Positions 1 through 8,577 of a stretch of 64,000 nt of DNA are shown piece after piece. Source of the stretch: Planotetraspora phitsanulokensis. Lineage in GTDB: Bacteria > Actinomycetota > Actinomycetes > Streptosporangiales > Streptosporangiaceae. The position numbers were made by a program, and so were the translations under genes. The stretch's first letter is position 1. Every line of letters begins with the position of its first letter. The notes under the pieces are model-generated. The model was not told where the DNA came from and ran no database searches. It was given only the letters and a program-made list of their open reading frames with translations. Location of the stretch: assembly GCF_016863295.1 (NCBI RefSeq), contig NZ_BOOP01000009.1, forward strand, positions 62,001 to 126,000, in the 5' to 3' direction.

Positions 1-46
1 GCAGGAGCGGATCACCGCGCCGTACGCCAAGCTCGTCAAGCTCTGA
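1..46 (+). CDS. 3' end of a CDS cut by the window edge
   Basis: An open frame reaches a TGA at 44-46 and gives the C-terminal residues QERITAPYAKLVKL. The frame is inferred from codon bias and from the inverted repeats that follow directly, which look like its terminator. Too little is present to name a family. Confidence 0.5.
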   Translation, partial: QERITAPYAKLVKL

Positions 47-51
47 TACCT

Positions 52-134
52 CCGCGCACGGCAGTGCGCGGAACACATGATCGGCGTCCGGGAGACGCGG
101 ACAGCCGATCATCGAGTACGGAGGCGATCGCCTC
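52..134 (+). terminator. Three consecutive inverted repeats, probable terminator region
   Basis: Three hairpins follow each other: 52-59 pairs with 64-71 (8 bp, GGCA loop); 77-90 pairs with 98-112 with one bulged base; 121-134 is a perfect 14-bp palindrome (GAGGCGATCGCCTC). They lie just after the stop at 46 and between convergent genes, so termination is the simplest reading. The rest of the 47-341 gap shows no gene. Confidence 0.55.
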
Positions 135-341
135 AGAGAACGCCCCGCCCTGTGGCTGTCGTTCTCGTTAGACCAGCGTGTCTTCGGCGCCTCCGGTGGA
201 CCCCCCGGCGTTCCTGCTCGCTTTCCTTCGCATGGGTCCTGGCCACGGTGTTCGCGTCCGCGGACGACCATGATCACCATGCGGATCAGGCCGCCAGGCT
301 CCCAAAGGTCCCTCCGGGTCGCATGCCGCGGTCCGGGCGGG

Positions 342-1508
342 TCACCTGCCTGCTTTCCTGTTGTTCCTCCTCCTGCGCTTGCGCGTCTCGCCGTTCCGTT
401 TTTCCTCCGGCGGCACGGGTTGAGGAGACAGGGGTTGAGGAGACGCGGGTTGAGCCGGTGCGGATTCCGGGGGCGCGTCCTTGTCCGCGGCGCGCCCCCA
501 TGGCAGGAGGCCGCCGAGCCGGGCCGTCAGCCTCTCCTTGTAGATGCCGACGACGATCAGCAGCATGGCCAGGACGACGGTCAGCACCCACACCAGGGGG
601 CCTGCCGTCACGACGGCGGCGAGTTGTTGCTGCCGGAACTTGCGCGCCAGGACATCCACCACGACGCCACCGTCTTCGAGCAGGTCCGGATCGCCGAGAC
701 CGATGACACGTTCTCCCCTCCCCTGCGCGATGGCATGACCGTCGGACGACGGCGTCGTCGCCGTGACGGCGAAGACCGGATACCGGAGAACGAGAGACGA
801 GGCCGGGTCAAGGCCGAGGTACACCTCGAGCGAGCCCTTGCGGGTCAGCCATTCTCGCTGCTCGTTCGACAACCAGCCCAGGCTCTCCTTCGCGAGGTCG
901 GCCTCGCGGAGACTGAAGTAGCCCTGGGGTTGCACGAGCGGCGTGACGGTGATCCGGTGCGAGACCGTGGGCGGCCACACGCTGGGCAGGGGTATCTCGG
1001 CGGTCGTCGTCTGCCGGGTGAACTGCAACTCGACACGATCGAGGGCGTCCGGACGAACGAACGACCGCTCCAGCCCCCAGTTGCTCCGGCCGAGCTCCGA
1101 CGTGAGGGCGTCGGCCAGGACTTCGGCGTCCGACGCGAGCGCGAAGGTGAGGCGCTCTGTCCCGCTCCAGGTGACGCAGTCCAGTTCGCACGAGAAGACC
1201 CCTGAATATCGGGCGTCCAGTGCGATCGCCGGCGACGGCGCGGCGTGGATACCCTGATCGCCGTAAGAGGCCCAGATCAGGGCCGCCACTCCTCCCAGCA
1301 AGCCGATCAGGGGCGCCAAGCGCGCAGCCCACCTGCCCAGACGGCGCGAGCGTGTGCCCGTGCGCGAACGCGTGCCCGTGCCCGAGCCCGAGCCCGAACG
1401 CGTGCCCGAGCCCGAGCCCGAACGCGTGCCCGTGCCCGAGCCCGAACGCGTGCCCGTGGGTGTGTCTTCGGAGCTTTCCTCGCGCACGCCGGGGCCCCTC
1501 TCCTTCAT
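342..1508 (-). CDS. Two-TM membrane protein with TRSGSG repeats
   Basis: Predicted 388-residue membrane protein of unknown function. From the chosen ATG at 1508 (GAGGG about 10 nt upstream) it has a hydrophilic N-terminus, a low-complexity block of Thr-Gly-Thr-Arg-Ser-Gly units (about residues 18-57), TM1 (about 63-82), a roughly 215-residue presumably extracytoplasmic domain with a Cys-x-x-x-Cys pair (SCELDC), TM2 (about 297-322) and a Pro-rich then strongly basic cytoplasmic tail. The layout resembles actinobacterial surface proteins with one exposed domain between two helices, but I recognise no family. The frame stays open upstream to 1637 through a GCCTC pentanucleotide repeat; I consider that stretch non-coding leader. 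Confidence 0.7.
   Translation of the reverse strand: MKERGPGVREESSEDTPTGTRSGSGTGTRSGSGSGTRSGSGSGTGTRSRTGTRSRRLGRWAARLAPLIGLLGGVAALIWASYGDQGIHAAPSPAIALDARYSGVFSCELDCVTWSGTERLTFALASDAEVLADALTSELGRSNWGLERSFVRPDALDRVELQFTRQTTTAEIPLPSVWPPTVSHRITVTPLVQPQGYFSLREADLAKESLGWLSNEQREWLTRKGSLEVYLGLDPASSLVLRYPVFAVTATTPSSDGHAIAQGRGERVIGLGDPDLLEDGGVVVDVLARKFRQQQLAAVVTAGPLVWVLTVVLAMLLIVVGIYKERLTARLGGLLPWGRAADKDAPPESAPAQPASPQPLSPQPVPPEEKRNGETRKRRRRNNRKAGR
1365..1456. repeat. Hexamer-based coding minisatellite (24/30-bp periods)
   Basis: The 14-mer CGAACGCGTGCCCG recurs at 1365, 1395, 1419 and 1443, separated by CCCGAG/CCCGTG hexamers. All periods are multiples of 6, so copy-number change keeps the reading frame. 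It encodes the Thr-Arg-Ser-Gly block of the membrane protein on the minus strand. Confidence 0.85.
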
Positions 1509-1595
1509 GGTGCGATGACCCTCGATCCCTGATCGCTCCCGGTTCCCGCGCCGCCGCACACCGATCCGCGTCCTCGCCGCCCATCGCCGAGCCGC

Positions 1596-1630
1596 GCCTC
1601 GCTTCGCCTCGCCTCGCCTCGCCTCGCCTC
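1596..1630. repeat. GCCTC pentanucleotide tandem repeat
   Basis: Seven GCCTC units in a row, one of them GCTTC, lie about 90-120 nt upstream of the chosen start of the minus-strand membrane protein. The 1509-1814 gap otherwise shows no convincing gene. Confidence 0.85.
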
Positions 1631-1814
1631 GCGACAAGAGTGCGCGGCCGCTCCCATCACGTACAGACTCTCGATCGCCGACTCATGCGCACGCAACATA
1701 CGGCTGTGTCCGGCATACGTCGACACCTCGCCTTGACCGCCGGGCTTCCCCACCTCGCGCCCGCCCGCTCGCCGGACTCTCCGATGTCAAACTTCCTCGG
1801 ACGTTTCTCGGACG

Positions 1815-3935
1815 TCAGAAAGGCGGATCATCGGCTGTGGGATCGGGAGGCGGTCTGCCGGGCGGCTCGTGAGGCCGCCGCCCCGGCCCAGCCGCCGAAT
1901 CGATTGGCCCCTCTGCTGCCCGTTCGACGTACGCCGGTTCCAACCAGATGGGGCTGCCCTCCCAACGTGAGAGCAGATACACCGACGCATCAAGGGCGAT
2001 CTCATCGGTGACGGTGAAATCGTCGATGCCCGTCTGGACGTTCGAGGTGTCCTGCCAGGTCGAGACCTGCGGCGGGAAGGGTTCGATGATCGGTGGAGTG
2101 CGTGCCGGATAACGATGCCCGGTCCGGCTGACCCAGATCACCTGACCCGGCTCCGGCTGGACGACCCGCCAGCCGTGATCACGTAGATCGTGATCATGGG
2201 AGCAGGCCGCTTCGAGATTGCGCGCGGTGGTGAGCCCGCCATGGCTGTATTGATCGATGTGATCGAGTTCCGACCTGCTCGCGGGCGCGCGGCAACCGGG
2301 AGCCGTGCACACTCGGTCGCGGATCTGCACCCACCGCCGTAGTCCAGCAGTGGCGAAACGCCGCCGCGCCTCAGCACCACCGCCGACGTCGGCATCACGA
2401 CCGACATCGGCACCGGCAGAGCCCGGCGCCTCTACTACCGGTACGCGTGCGGCGTCCAACTGCCGGACGACATCGGTGACGACAGCCGCCCAGCCTTCGA
2501 GCCCGGGCAGGTCGGCCTGCCATTCGCGCAACTGGGCCAGCGGGATCTGCAACTCCACGATCCCGTTGCGACTCGACGGTCCGCCCCCACTGCCTGACCT
2601 GCCTGGTTCACCAGGCCGACCCGGTGGACGGGGCCAACCTGCGGGGCGGCGCCGGGTTATCCCGGCGTACAGAAGCCCGCCGTCGTCGTCACATACGGCG
2701 AAACGCCACTCCCCGCAGATCTGCCGTTTCACCAAGCGGCGAGCCAGGTGAGCGGGGATCGGTCCCCATCCGGCCAGCTCACCAGGGAAGTCGTCCAAGT
2801 GGAAGAGCGTAGAGACCCGGACCCGCACCTCCCCCACCGCACCGACCCGGGACGTGCCGACTAGGGACGTGACGCCCGCCCCATCGCAAGGTCCACCGCC
2901 ATCGGGACCCGGGGCGTCGCCCACGGGACCAGAGTCGCCGTCGGTATCAGGGTCACCGTCGGTATCGGGGTCACCGTCGGTATCGGGGTCGACATCGCCA
3001 TCAGAACTGGGGTCGGGACTGGGATCGACGTCGGCGTCGGCGCTTTCGGCATCAGCATGGGCGTGGGCGGAGGTCCCGGCGGAAAGCTGGTCGTCGTAGT
3101 CGTCCTCATCGCCTTGGGCGGCCTCCTTGGCGGCATGAAGCAGCGCCGCGATGATCTCATCGTCGTCCAGGCCGGACAGCTCCCCATCGAGCAGACCGAG
3201 GAACACGTCGGCCCGGATGTGGTCGATCGGGCTGCCCAGGCCCGCCCGCTTGGCCTTCTGCGCGATCGCGTTCACCCGGCAGATCGCCGCAGCCGCCTGA
3301 TCCACCGGCAACTGCTGCCCGGTGATGGTCACCGTCCCGTCGTCGTGACGCGTGCCCTCCACCCGGCGCCGCTGCACGGCACGCTCATACCTGCGTCGCG
3401 CCCACTCCGGATCGGCGGCCAGCAACAGTCGTTTGATCTTGTCCTTCAATTGGCTGGTCGTCCACCCGCCGGCCTTCGGCAACAGTGCAGCGACCACCGC
3501 GTCCGCCACCTGATCGGGCGCATCCTCCAGCCAGTCGCAGAAGACTCTGGCCCGCGCCTTGTCGATCCGTCCGGACGAAAGCGCATCACGCACCGGGCGA
3601 AATCGGGTCGCCAGGAAATATGAAAACCAATATTCGTACTCTGCCGCACGACGCGTCAGAGTAAGTGCTGCGCGGACCTCGTCAGCCGAATACTTATCCG
3701 GCGTGGCCATTTTCTCCATATCACCCGGCGACGGCTGGTACAGCCCCACCTCGGCCATCACCTCGGCCTTCCGGGCCTGAACGTAGCTCTCCAGCTGCGC
3801 ATACGCCTGCAACACGAGCACGGCGTCATAGCCGCTCAACCGGCCCAGGTCCAGCCCATGCAAAACGGCAGCCGACTCCGGTCCGGGCACCGTTTCAGCC
3901 AGACCGGAGGGAATCAACTGCCGCTCAACAAACAC
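1815..3935 (-). CDS. DUF222/HNH endonuclease domain protein
   Basis: 706-residue member of the actinobacterial DUF222 (13E12-repeat) family with a C-terminal HNH nuclease module. The DUF222 region spans about residues 30-420. The HNH fold (about 535-610) shows Cys pairs (CTAPGC), the DHIDQYSHGG core, an Asn in ARNL and the terminal SHDHDLRDH histidines, consistent with a metal-dependent nuclease. An Asp/Gly/Thr/Pro-rich insert (about residues 285-345) contains an exact tandem repeat. These proteins are multicopy in actinomycete genomes and have been linked to mobile introns or DNA repair, but the cellular role is unknown. No mobile partner or flanking repeat is visible here. Confidence 0.85.
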   Translation of the reverse strand: MFVERQLIPSGLAETVPGPESAAVLHGLDLGRLSGYDAVLVLQAYAQLESYVQARKAEVMAEVGLYQPSPGDMEKMATPDKYSADEVRAALTLTRRAAEYEYWFSYFLATRFRPVRDALSSGRIDKARARVFCDWLEDAPDQVADAVVAALLPKAGGWTTSQLKDKIKRLLLAADPEWARRRYERAVQRRRVEGTRHDDGTVTITGQQLPVDQAAAAICRVNAIAQKAKRAGLGSPIDHIRADVFLGLLDGELSGLDDDEIIAALLHAAKEAAQGDEDDYDDQLSAGTSAHAHADAESADADVDPSPDPSSDGDVDPDTDGDPDTDGDPDTDGDSGPVGDAPGPDGGGPCDGAGVTSLVGTSRVGAVGEVRVRVSTLFHLDDFPGELAGWGPIPAHLARRLVKRQICGEWRFAVCDDDGGLLYAGITRRRPAGWPRPPGRPGEPGRSGSGGGPSSRNGIVELQIPLAQLREWQADLPGLEGWAAVVTDVVRQLDAARVPVVEAPGSAGADVGRDADVGGGAEARRRFATAGLRRWVQIRDRVCTAPGCRAPASRSELDHIDQYSHGGLTTARNLEAACSHDHDLRDHGWRVVQPEPGQVIWVSRTGHRYPARTPPIIEPFPPQVSTWQDTSNVQTGIDDFTVTDEIALDASVYLLSRWEGSPIWLEPAYVERAAEGPIDSAAGPGRRPHEPPGRPPPDPTADDPPF
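2939..2992. repeat. 18-bp tandem repeat, 3 copies
   Basis: Three near-identical 18-bp units (CGTCGGTATCRGGGTCAC type) code for DTDGDP repeats in the acidic insert of the HNH protein. The period is a multiple of three, so frame is kept. Confidence 0.85.
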
Positions 3936-4656
3936 CCCACGAAATTATCAACCGCCACCGACAAAAACTCCCCGCCCGACAGCGCCCTTCGAAAGAATGA
4001 CCATTAGAAATATCGCCGAATATGCCAGAAAATCGGGCTACCAGACACGAGGCGCGCAAGCCAGCACCCCAGGTAGCCATGGATTCGGACGCCAGGGGCT
4101 GACATGGAGCCTGGCTCGAGGCTCTGCACGCCATAGGGCCTGGGCATGAGGCTCTGCACACCCGGGCCGGGGAGTGGACCTGCACGGCATGGGGGCTGGG
4201 CCGTGGAATGCATGCCGTGGGACGGGGTGTGCTCGCCTTCGGGCTCAGGGCGTGCGCGTGCCTGTCTGGCCGGATGCTCAGTGAGCACACTGAGATGCCG
4301 GGCACGTGGTCGCCAGTCAAGCGAGCGACAAGGCACACCGCACCGCAGCCGCACCCCAGCGCGTCACAGCCACAACCCAGCGCGACACACCGCAGCCGCG
4401 ACGCACCGCGGCCTCTGCAGCCACAGCCGCAGCGGACCCGCACCTCGATCCCCGAGAGCCACGCACCGCCGGGAGAAATCTGACCAAACCACCAATATCG
4501 CCCCGTCCTGGAACTCCATTTCGGACGATCTTTGGGGTTGAATCGAAGGCGGCAGAGCTGATCGACGACGACGTCCCCCACCTCGTCGAGGACCTCTCTC
4601 CCCGACCGGTGTGACAGACGACGAGCGGCTCGACACGGAACAGGAGCGATGAAGCG
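3936..4656. other. Gene-free 720-bp region with degenerate repeats
   Basis: No convincing gene was found on either strand. The part next to 3936-4030 is AT-richer and probably carries the HNH gene promoter. 4080-4230 repeats GAGGCTCTGCAC (4118 and 4148, 30 bp apart) and related CTGCACGGCATG words. About 4335-4440 is built of imperfect CAGCCGC/ACCCAGCGCG units. A short stretch at about 4540-4614 has coding-like bias (ends ELIDDDVPHLVEDL...) and might be a gene remnant. Confidence 0.5.
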
Positions 4657-5460
4657 ATGAGCAGACCACTGGGCGTCCAGCTCTACACCGTCAGGGAACG
4701 GCTCGCGGCCGACCGCGGCGGCGTGCTGAGCCGGATCGCCGAGATCGGCTACGACGCGGTCGAACCGTTCGACCCGACCGAGGACCCGAAGGGCTTCCGG
4801 CAGATCACTGACGACCTGGGGCTGGCCGTGCCGTGCACGCACGCCTACGCTCTGCTCGCGCAGGAGTCGGCGGCCGTGCTCGACGCGATCGCCACCATCG
4901 GCGCCGAGATGGTCGTCATCCCGGGCGGCATCGCGCACGAGGAGTTCACCACCCGGGACGGCCTGGCCCGCACCGCCGACCTGCTGAGCGGCCTGGCCGA
5001 GCATGCGAAGCCGTACGGCATGCGGCTCGGGTACCACAACCACTGGTGGGAGATCGAGCCGCGCGTCGACGGCCGGCACGCCCTGGAGGTGCTGGCCGAG
5101 ATGCTCCCCCCGGAGGTCTTCCTGGAGGTCGACACGTACTGGGCCGCCGTGGGCGGCGCCGACGTGCCCGGCCTGCTCGGCCGTCTCGGCGACCGGGTCG
5201 CGGCGCTGCACGTCAAGGACGGCCCCGGCGTCAAGGACGAGCCGCACACCGCCGTGGGCGCCGGCGTGATGCCGGTGCCCGAGATCCTCGCCGCCCGGCC
5301 GGACGCCTGGCGGATCGTCGAGCTCGACAGCTGCGCGACCGACATCGTCGACGCCCTGGCCGCGAGCCACACCTACCTGAGCGCGCTGGAGGCGGACCCC
5401 ACCTACCTGACCGCGCTGGAGGCGGACCCCTCCTACCTGACCACGCTGGAGGCGGAGTGA
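4657..5460 (+). CDS. Sugar phosphate isomerase/epimerase (IolE/AP-endonuclease 2 fold)
   Basis: 267-residue TIM-barrel protein of the xylose-isomerase-like family, which isomerises or epimerises sugars and inosose-type substrates using a divalent metal. Candidate ligands are visible in GYHNHWWEIEPR, FLEVDTYW, ALHVKDG and IVELDS. The start ATG has AGGAG ten bases upstream. It overlaps the next gene by 4 bp (GTGA), so the two are translationally coupled; such isomerase plus Gfo/Idh/MocA pairs are common in carbohydrate catabolism. The last 29 residues are three copies of a TYL(S/T)ALEADP unit not expected in the family, which look like a recent internal duplication. Substrate unknown. Confidence 0.85.
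   Translation: MSRPLGVQLYTVRERLAADRGGVLSRIAEIGYDAVEPFDPTEDPKGFRQITDDLGLAVPCTHAYALLAQESAAVLDAIATIGAEMVVIPGGIAHEEFTTRDGLARTADLLSGLAEHAKPYGMRLGYHNHWWEIEPRVDGRHALEVLAEMLPPEVFLEVDTYWAAVGGADVPGLLGRLGDRVAALHVKDGPGVKDEPHTAVGAGVMPVPEILAARPDAWRIVELDSCATDIVDALAASHTYLSALEADPTYLTALEADPSYLTTLEAE
5371..5460. repeat. 30-bp tandem repeat (3 copies) ending a gene
   Basis: Units 5371-5400, 5401-5430 and 5431-5460 differ at only a few bases; the last unit contains the stop codon. They encode ten-residue copies TYLSALEADP / TYLTALEADP / SYLTTLEAE at the extreme C-terminus of the isomerase. Confidence 0.95.
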
Positions 5461-6560
5461 AGAGCGGGCCGGTGGGCGTCGCCGTCGTCGGCGCCGGAGT
5501 GATCAGCAGCCACTACCTCCGCCATCTCACAGATTTCCCCGACACCCGCGTGCTGGGCGTCGCCGACCTCGACACGGGCCGGGCCGCCGCCGCGGCCCGC
5601 GAGTACGACGTGCCGGTGTCCGGCGACGTGGACACCGTCCTCGCGCTCCCCGAGGTGGAGATCGTCGTCAACCTCACCGTCCCCGCCGCCCACGCCTCCG
5701 TCGCGATGGCGGCCCTGCGAGCGGGCAAGCACGTGTACGGCGAGAAGCCGCTGACGCTCGACCTCGCCGAGGGCGAGAAGCTGCTGGCCGAGGCGAACGC
5801 CCGGGGGCTCCGCGTCGGCAACGCGCCCGACACCTTCCTGGGTGCGGGCATCCAGTCGGCCGTCCGCGCGCTGCGCGCCGGCGTCATCGGCACGCCGATC
5901 GCCGCGACCACGATGATGCAGAACCTGGGTCCCGAGTCGTGGCATCCGAGCCCCGAGTTCCTCTACCAGCGCGGCGCGGGGCCGCTGTTCGACATCGGGC
6001 CCTACTACCTGACCGCGCTGGTCGCGCTGCTCGGCCCCGCCTCCCAGGTCGCGGCCACCACCCGGCGGACCGGGACGCATCGCGTGATCGGCTCGGGGCC
6101 CAAGGCGGGCACGAGCTTCGAGGTGGAGGTGCCGACCCACGTCACCGCGCTGATCGACTTCGCCGAAGGTCCCACGGCCTCGTCGACCTTCAGTTTCGAC
6201 TCCCCCTTACGCCGGACGATGATCGAGATCACCGGCACCGAGGGCACCTTGTCGGTGCCCGACCCCAACACCTTCGTGGGCCCGCTGCTCGTTCGAGGCG
6301 CCCGCGACGACGAATGGCGTGAGCTGCCGGTCGAGGGAACCACCGCCGGCCGGGGGCTGGGCGTGCTCGACATGGCGCGCGCCCTCCGTGCCGGCACGCC
6401 GCACCGGGCTTCGGGGGCGCTCGCGCTCCACGTCCTGGAGACGATGACGGCGATCATCGAATCCGCGGAGCGTGGCGAGTTCCGGCCCGTCCGCACCGAG
6501 GTCCTTCCGACGGACTCGCTGCCGGAAACGTGGGATCCGTACGCGCCGACACTCGGCTGA
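5457..6560 (+). CDS. Gfo/Idh/MocA-family NAD(P)-dependent oxidoreductase
   Basis: 367-residue dehydrogenase of the glucose-fructose oxidoreductase/inositol dehydrogenase family. The N-terminal Rossmann fold opens with VAVVGAGVISSHY, and the family EKP motif (YGEKPLTLDLAEG) supplies the catalytic Lys. The C-terminal half is the substrate-binding/dimer domain, with GPLFDIGPYYLTAL carrying the conserved Asp. The GTG start at 5457 overlaps the isomerase stop. It probably oxidises a cyclitol or sugar acid that the isomerase makes or consumes. The exact substrate cannot be read from sequence. It converges with the ROK gene 20 bp downstream. Confidence 0.9.
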   Translation: MKSGPVGVAVVGAGVISSHYLRHLTDFPDTRVLGVADLDTGRAAAAAREYDVPVSGDVDTVLALPEVEIVVNLTVPAAHASVAMAALRAGKHVYGEKPLTLDLAEGEKLLAEANARGLRVGNAPDTFLGAGIQSAVRALRAGVIGTPIAATTMMQNLGPESWHPSPEFLYQRGAGPLFDIGPYYLTALVALLGPASQVAATTRRTGTHRVIGSGPKAGTSFEVEVPTHVTALIDFAEGPTASSTFSFDSPLRRTMIEITGTEGTLSVPDPNTFVGPLLVRGARDDEWRELPVEGTTAGRGLGVLDMARALRAGTPHRASGALALHVLETMTAIIESAERGEFRPVRTEVLPTDSLPETWDPYAPTLG

Positions 6561-6580
6561 TCGGCCGGAACACCGGACGG

Positions 6581-7723
6581 TCAGCTCAGTACGGCGTCCA
6601 GGAGCAGGGTGCCGGCGCCGAGCAGCGCGGCGTCGGGACCCGAGCGCGTCACGGCGATCTCAAGGTCACGGGTGGCGAGGGGCAGGCATCGCTCGTACAC
6701 CGCGGCACGGATGGCCGAGATGAGCGGCTCCGCCTTCGACAGGCTGCCCCCGACCACGATCGCGTCGGGGTTGATGAAGTTCACCAGGACGGTGAGCACC
6801 TCGCCGATGAGGCGGCCGGCGTTCATCACCAGGGCGGTCGCCTCCGGTATGCCGTCGTCGACCATGGCGACGATGTCGGAGGGCCGCTCCACGGCGATCC
6901 CCTGCTCGGCGAGAACGCTCATCAGCGCGGCGCCGCTCGCGTACGCCTCGAGGCAGTCGAGGTGGCCGCACGAGCACGTGACCGACGAATCCGTCCTGAC
7001 GCGGACGTGGCTGATGTCGCCGGCCGCGCCTCGCCCCCGGTGCAGAACCCCGTTGACGATCACGCCGCAGCCGATGCCGCTGCCGGCCTTCAGCACCATC
7101 ACGGTCTCGCAGCCCGGCCAGGCGCGGGCCTCTCCGACGGCCAGCAGGTTGGCGTCGTTCTCGACGAGCACCGGCAGGTCGAAGTGCGCGCCGAGGTGCT
7201 CGGCCACGGGGAAGTTGTTCCACCCGGGCATGCGTGAGGGTGACACGACGCGGCCGCTGGCGGGGTCGACGGGCCCGGGGAGTCCGGCGGCGATCCCGCG
7301 CAGGGGGACGCCGGCCGGTCCGTGGGCCGCCAGCAGGGCGTCGAACGAGGCCGCTATCCAGTTCAGCGTCGCCTCGGGCCCCAGGGCTATGTCGCAGGGA
7401 AGCTCCTCGACGACCAGTGGAGTGCCGCTGAGGTCGAGCAGCCCGAGCCTCGCGTGGCGTCCTCCGAGGTCGGCCACCGCCAGCAGACCGGCGGTGGGGC
7501 TGACGCGCAGCCGTCTCGGCCGCCGCCCGCCGCGTGAACTGGCCGATCCCTCTTCGACGAGGAGACCGCTCCCGATGAGCTCCTCGACGCGCAGGGAGAC
7601 GCTCGACGCCGCCAGGCCGGAGAGACGGGCCAACTCGGCTCGTGACTCGGCATGACCGCCGGCGATGAGCCGCAGGAGATCGCCTTGCGCACCTCGCACC
7701 AGCAATCTCTCTTTGCCTGACAT
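6581..7723 (-). CDS. ROK-family transcriptional regulator
   Basis: 380-residue repressor type of the ROK (repressor, ORF, kinase) family. The N-terminal winged helix-turn-helix (about residues 10-65; [22 protein letters not shown]) is followed by the two-lobed sugar-kinase-like domain: [13 protein letters not shown], the catalytic-type [13 protein letters not shown], and the zinc-binding segment [18 protein letters not shown] regulators generally sense sugars or sugar phosphates. It is divergent from the ABC operon starting at 7828 with about 100 bp between them, so it most likely controls that operon and itself; a carbohydrate-containing ligand is the natural guess. Confidence 0.9.
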   Translation of the reverse strand: MSGKERLLVRGAQGDLLRLIAGGHAESRAELARLSGLAASSVSLRVEELIGSGLLVEEGSASSRGGRRPRRLRVSPTAGLLAVADLGGRHARLGLLDLSGTPLVVEELPCDIALGPEATLNWIAASFDALLAAHGPAGVPLRGIAAGLPGPVDPASGRVVSPSRMPGWNNFPVAEHLGAHFDLPVLVENDANLLAVGEARAWPGCETVMVLKAGSGIGCGVIVNGVLHRGRGAAGDISHVRVRTDSSVTCSCGHLDCLEAYASGAALMSVLAEQGIAVERPSDIVAMVDDGIPEATALVMNAGRLIGEVLTVLVNFINPDAIVVGGSLSKAEPLISAIRAAVYERCLPLATRDLEIAVTRSGPDAALLGAGTLLLDAVLS

Positions 7724-7741
7724 GGACAGAGGAATACCACG

Positions 7742-7770
7742 GGTTAACTTTGTACGGCAACACGTTGACC
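7742..7770. promoter_or_regulatory. Possible ROK operator in divergent promoter
   Basis: GGTTAAC (7742-7748) and GTTGACC (7764-7770) form an imperfect inverted repeat (one mismatch) with a 15-bp spacer, midway between the ROK gene and the ABC operon. Position fits an operator; the sequence match is weak. Confidence 0.3.
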
Positions 7771-7827
7771 TACGCCGGAATCATCCATTACGGTCCGCTT
7801 TATCTTCGATTTCGAAAGAAGATGGCG

Positions 7828-8556
7828 ATGATTCGAGTTCAAGGGCTCAACAAGTGGTTCGGTGATCACCACGTGTTGCGCGACATCGATCTCCACGTGG
7901 CCCAAGGTGAGGTCGTCGTGGTGATCGGCCCGTCGGGGTCCGGCAAGTCCACACTGTGCCGCTGCCTCAACCGGTTGGAGTCGGCCGGTTCGGGCGAGAT
8001 CCTGATCGACGGCGTGCCCGCCCCTGTGGAAGGCCGCGACCTGGCCCGCCTCAGGGCCGACGTCGGCATGGTCTTCCAGTCGTTCAACCTCTTCCAGCAC
8101 AAGACCGTGCTGGACAACATCATGCTCGCGCCCATGAAGGTGCGCGGCGCCAGCCGTGCCGAAGCGGAGAAGACCGCCCGGGACCTGCTGGCCCGCGTCG
8201 GGATCGCCGAGCAGGCCGGCAAGATGCCCGCGCAGCTTTCCGGCGGGCAGCAGCAGCGGGCGGCCATCGCCAGGGCACTCGCCATGAGGCCCAAGGTGAT
8301 GCTCTTCGACGAGCCGACCTCGGCCCTCGACCCCGAGATGGTCGGCGAGGTCCTCGACGTCATGGTCCAGCTCGCGGCCGACGGCATGACGATGGTCGTC
8401 GTCACCCACGAGATGGGCTTCGCCCGCAGAGCCGCCGACCGGGTCGTGTTCATGGACGACGGCCAGATCGTGGAGACGGCGGAGCCCAACGCGTTCTTCG
8501 AATCTCCCACGACGGACCGGGCCAGGAACTTCCTGGCCAAGGTACTCACTCACTGA
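7828..8556 (+). CDS. Polar amino acid ABC transporter ATP-binding protein (GlnQ/GluA type)
   Basis: 242-residue cytoplasmic ATPase that powers uptake of a polar amino acid or amino-acid-like compound. All nucleotide-binding motifs are present: Walker [11 protein letters not shown]-loop VFQSFNLF, signature LSGGQQQR, Walker [15 protein letters not shown] and the switch His in VTHEMGFA. The ATG at 7828 has GAAAGAAG six bases upstream; an in-frame ATG at 7822 is possible. First gene of a compact operon with the binding protein, two permeases, asparaginase and CutC-family protein. Confidence 0.93.
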   Translation: MIRVQGLNKWFGDHHVLRDIDLHVAQGEVVVVIGPSGSGKSTLCRCLNRLESAGSGEILIDGVPAPVEGRDLARLRADVGMVFQSFNLFQHKTVLDNIMLAPMKVRGASRAEAEKTARDLLARVGIAEQAGKMPAQLSGGQQQRAAIARALAMRPKVMLFDEPTSALDPEMVGEVLDVMVQLAADGMTMVVVTHEMGFARRAADRVVFMDDGQIVETAEPNAFFESPTTDRARNFLAKVLTH

Positions 8557-8577
8557 TCGCAAAGGATGGTGGGCCCG

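Noticed and set aside
270-1205. Plus-strand frame of 311 codons
   Set aside because: It is antisense to the membrane protein, whose hydrophobic segments and codon bias are convincing.
1365-1456. Repeat array considered as CRISPR
   Set aside because: Units are multiples of six bases with no unique spacers, and they are coding.
1509-1637. N-terminal extension of the membrane protein to 1637
   Set aside because: The added residues are mostly Arg/Ala/Gly from the GCCTC tract, and the ATG at 1508 has a ribosome-site-like GAGGG, so the extension is probably leader.
2939-2992. Three regular repeats considered as CRISPR
   Set aside because: Only 18-bp tandem units without spacers, encoding an acidic DTDGDP tract.
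4306-4614. Plus-strand frame of 102 codons upstream of the isomerase
   Set aside because: Most of it translates the degenerate repeats; only its last 25 codons look coding-like, which is not enough for a gene.
3925-5370. Long minus-strand open frame of 481 codons
   Set aside because: It lies opposite the isomerase gene, whose product has clear family motifs; the minus-strand translation is low-complexity and matches nothing, as expected for antisense frames in GC-rich DNA.
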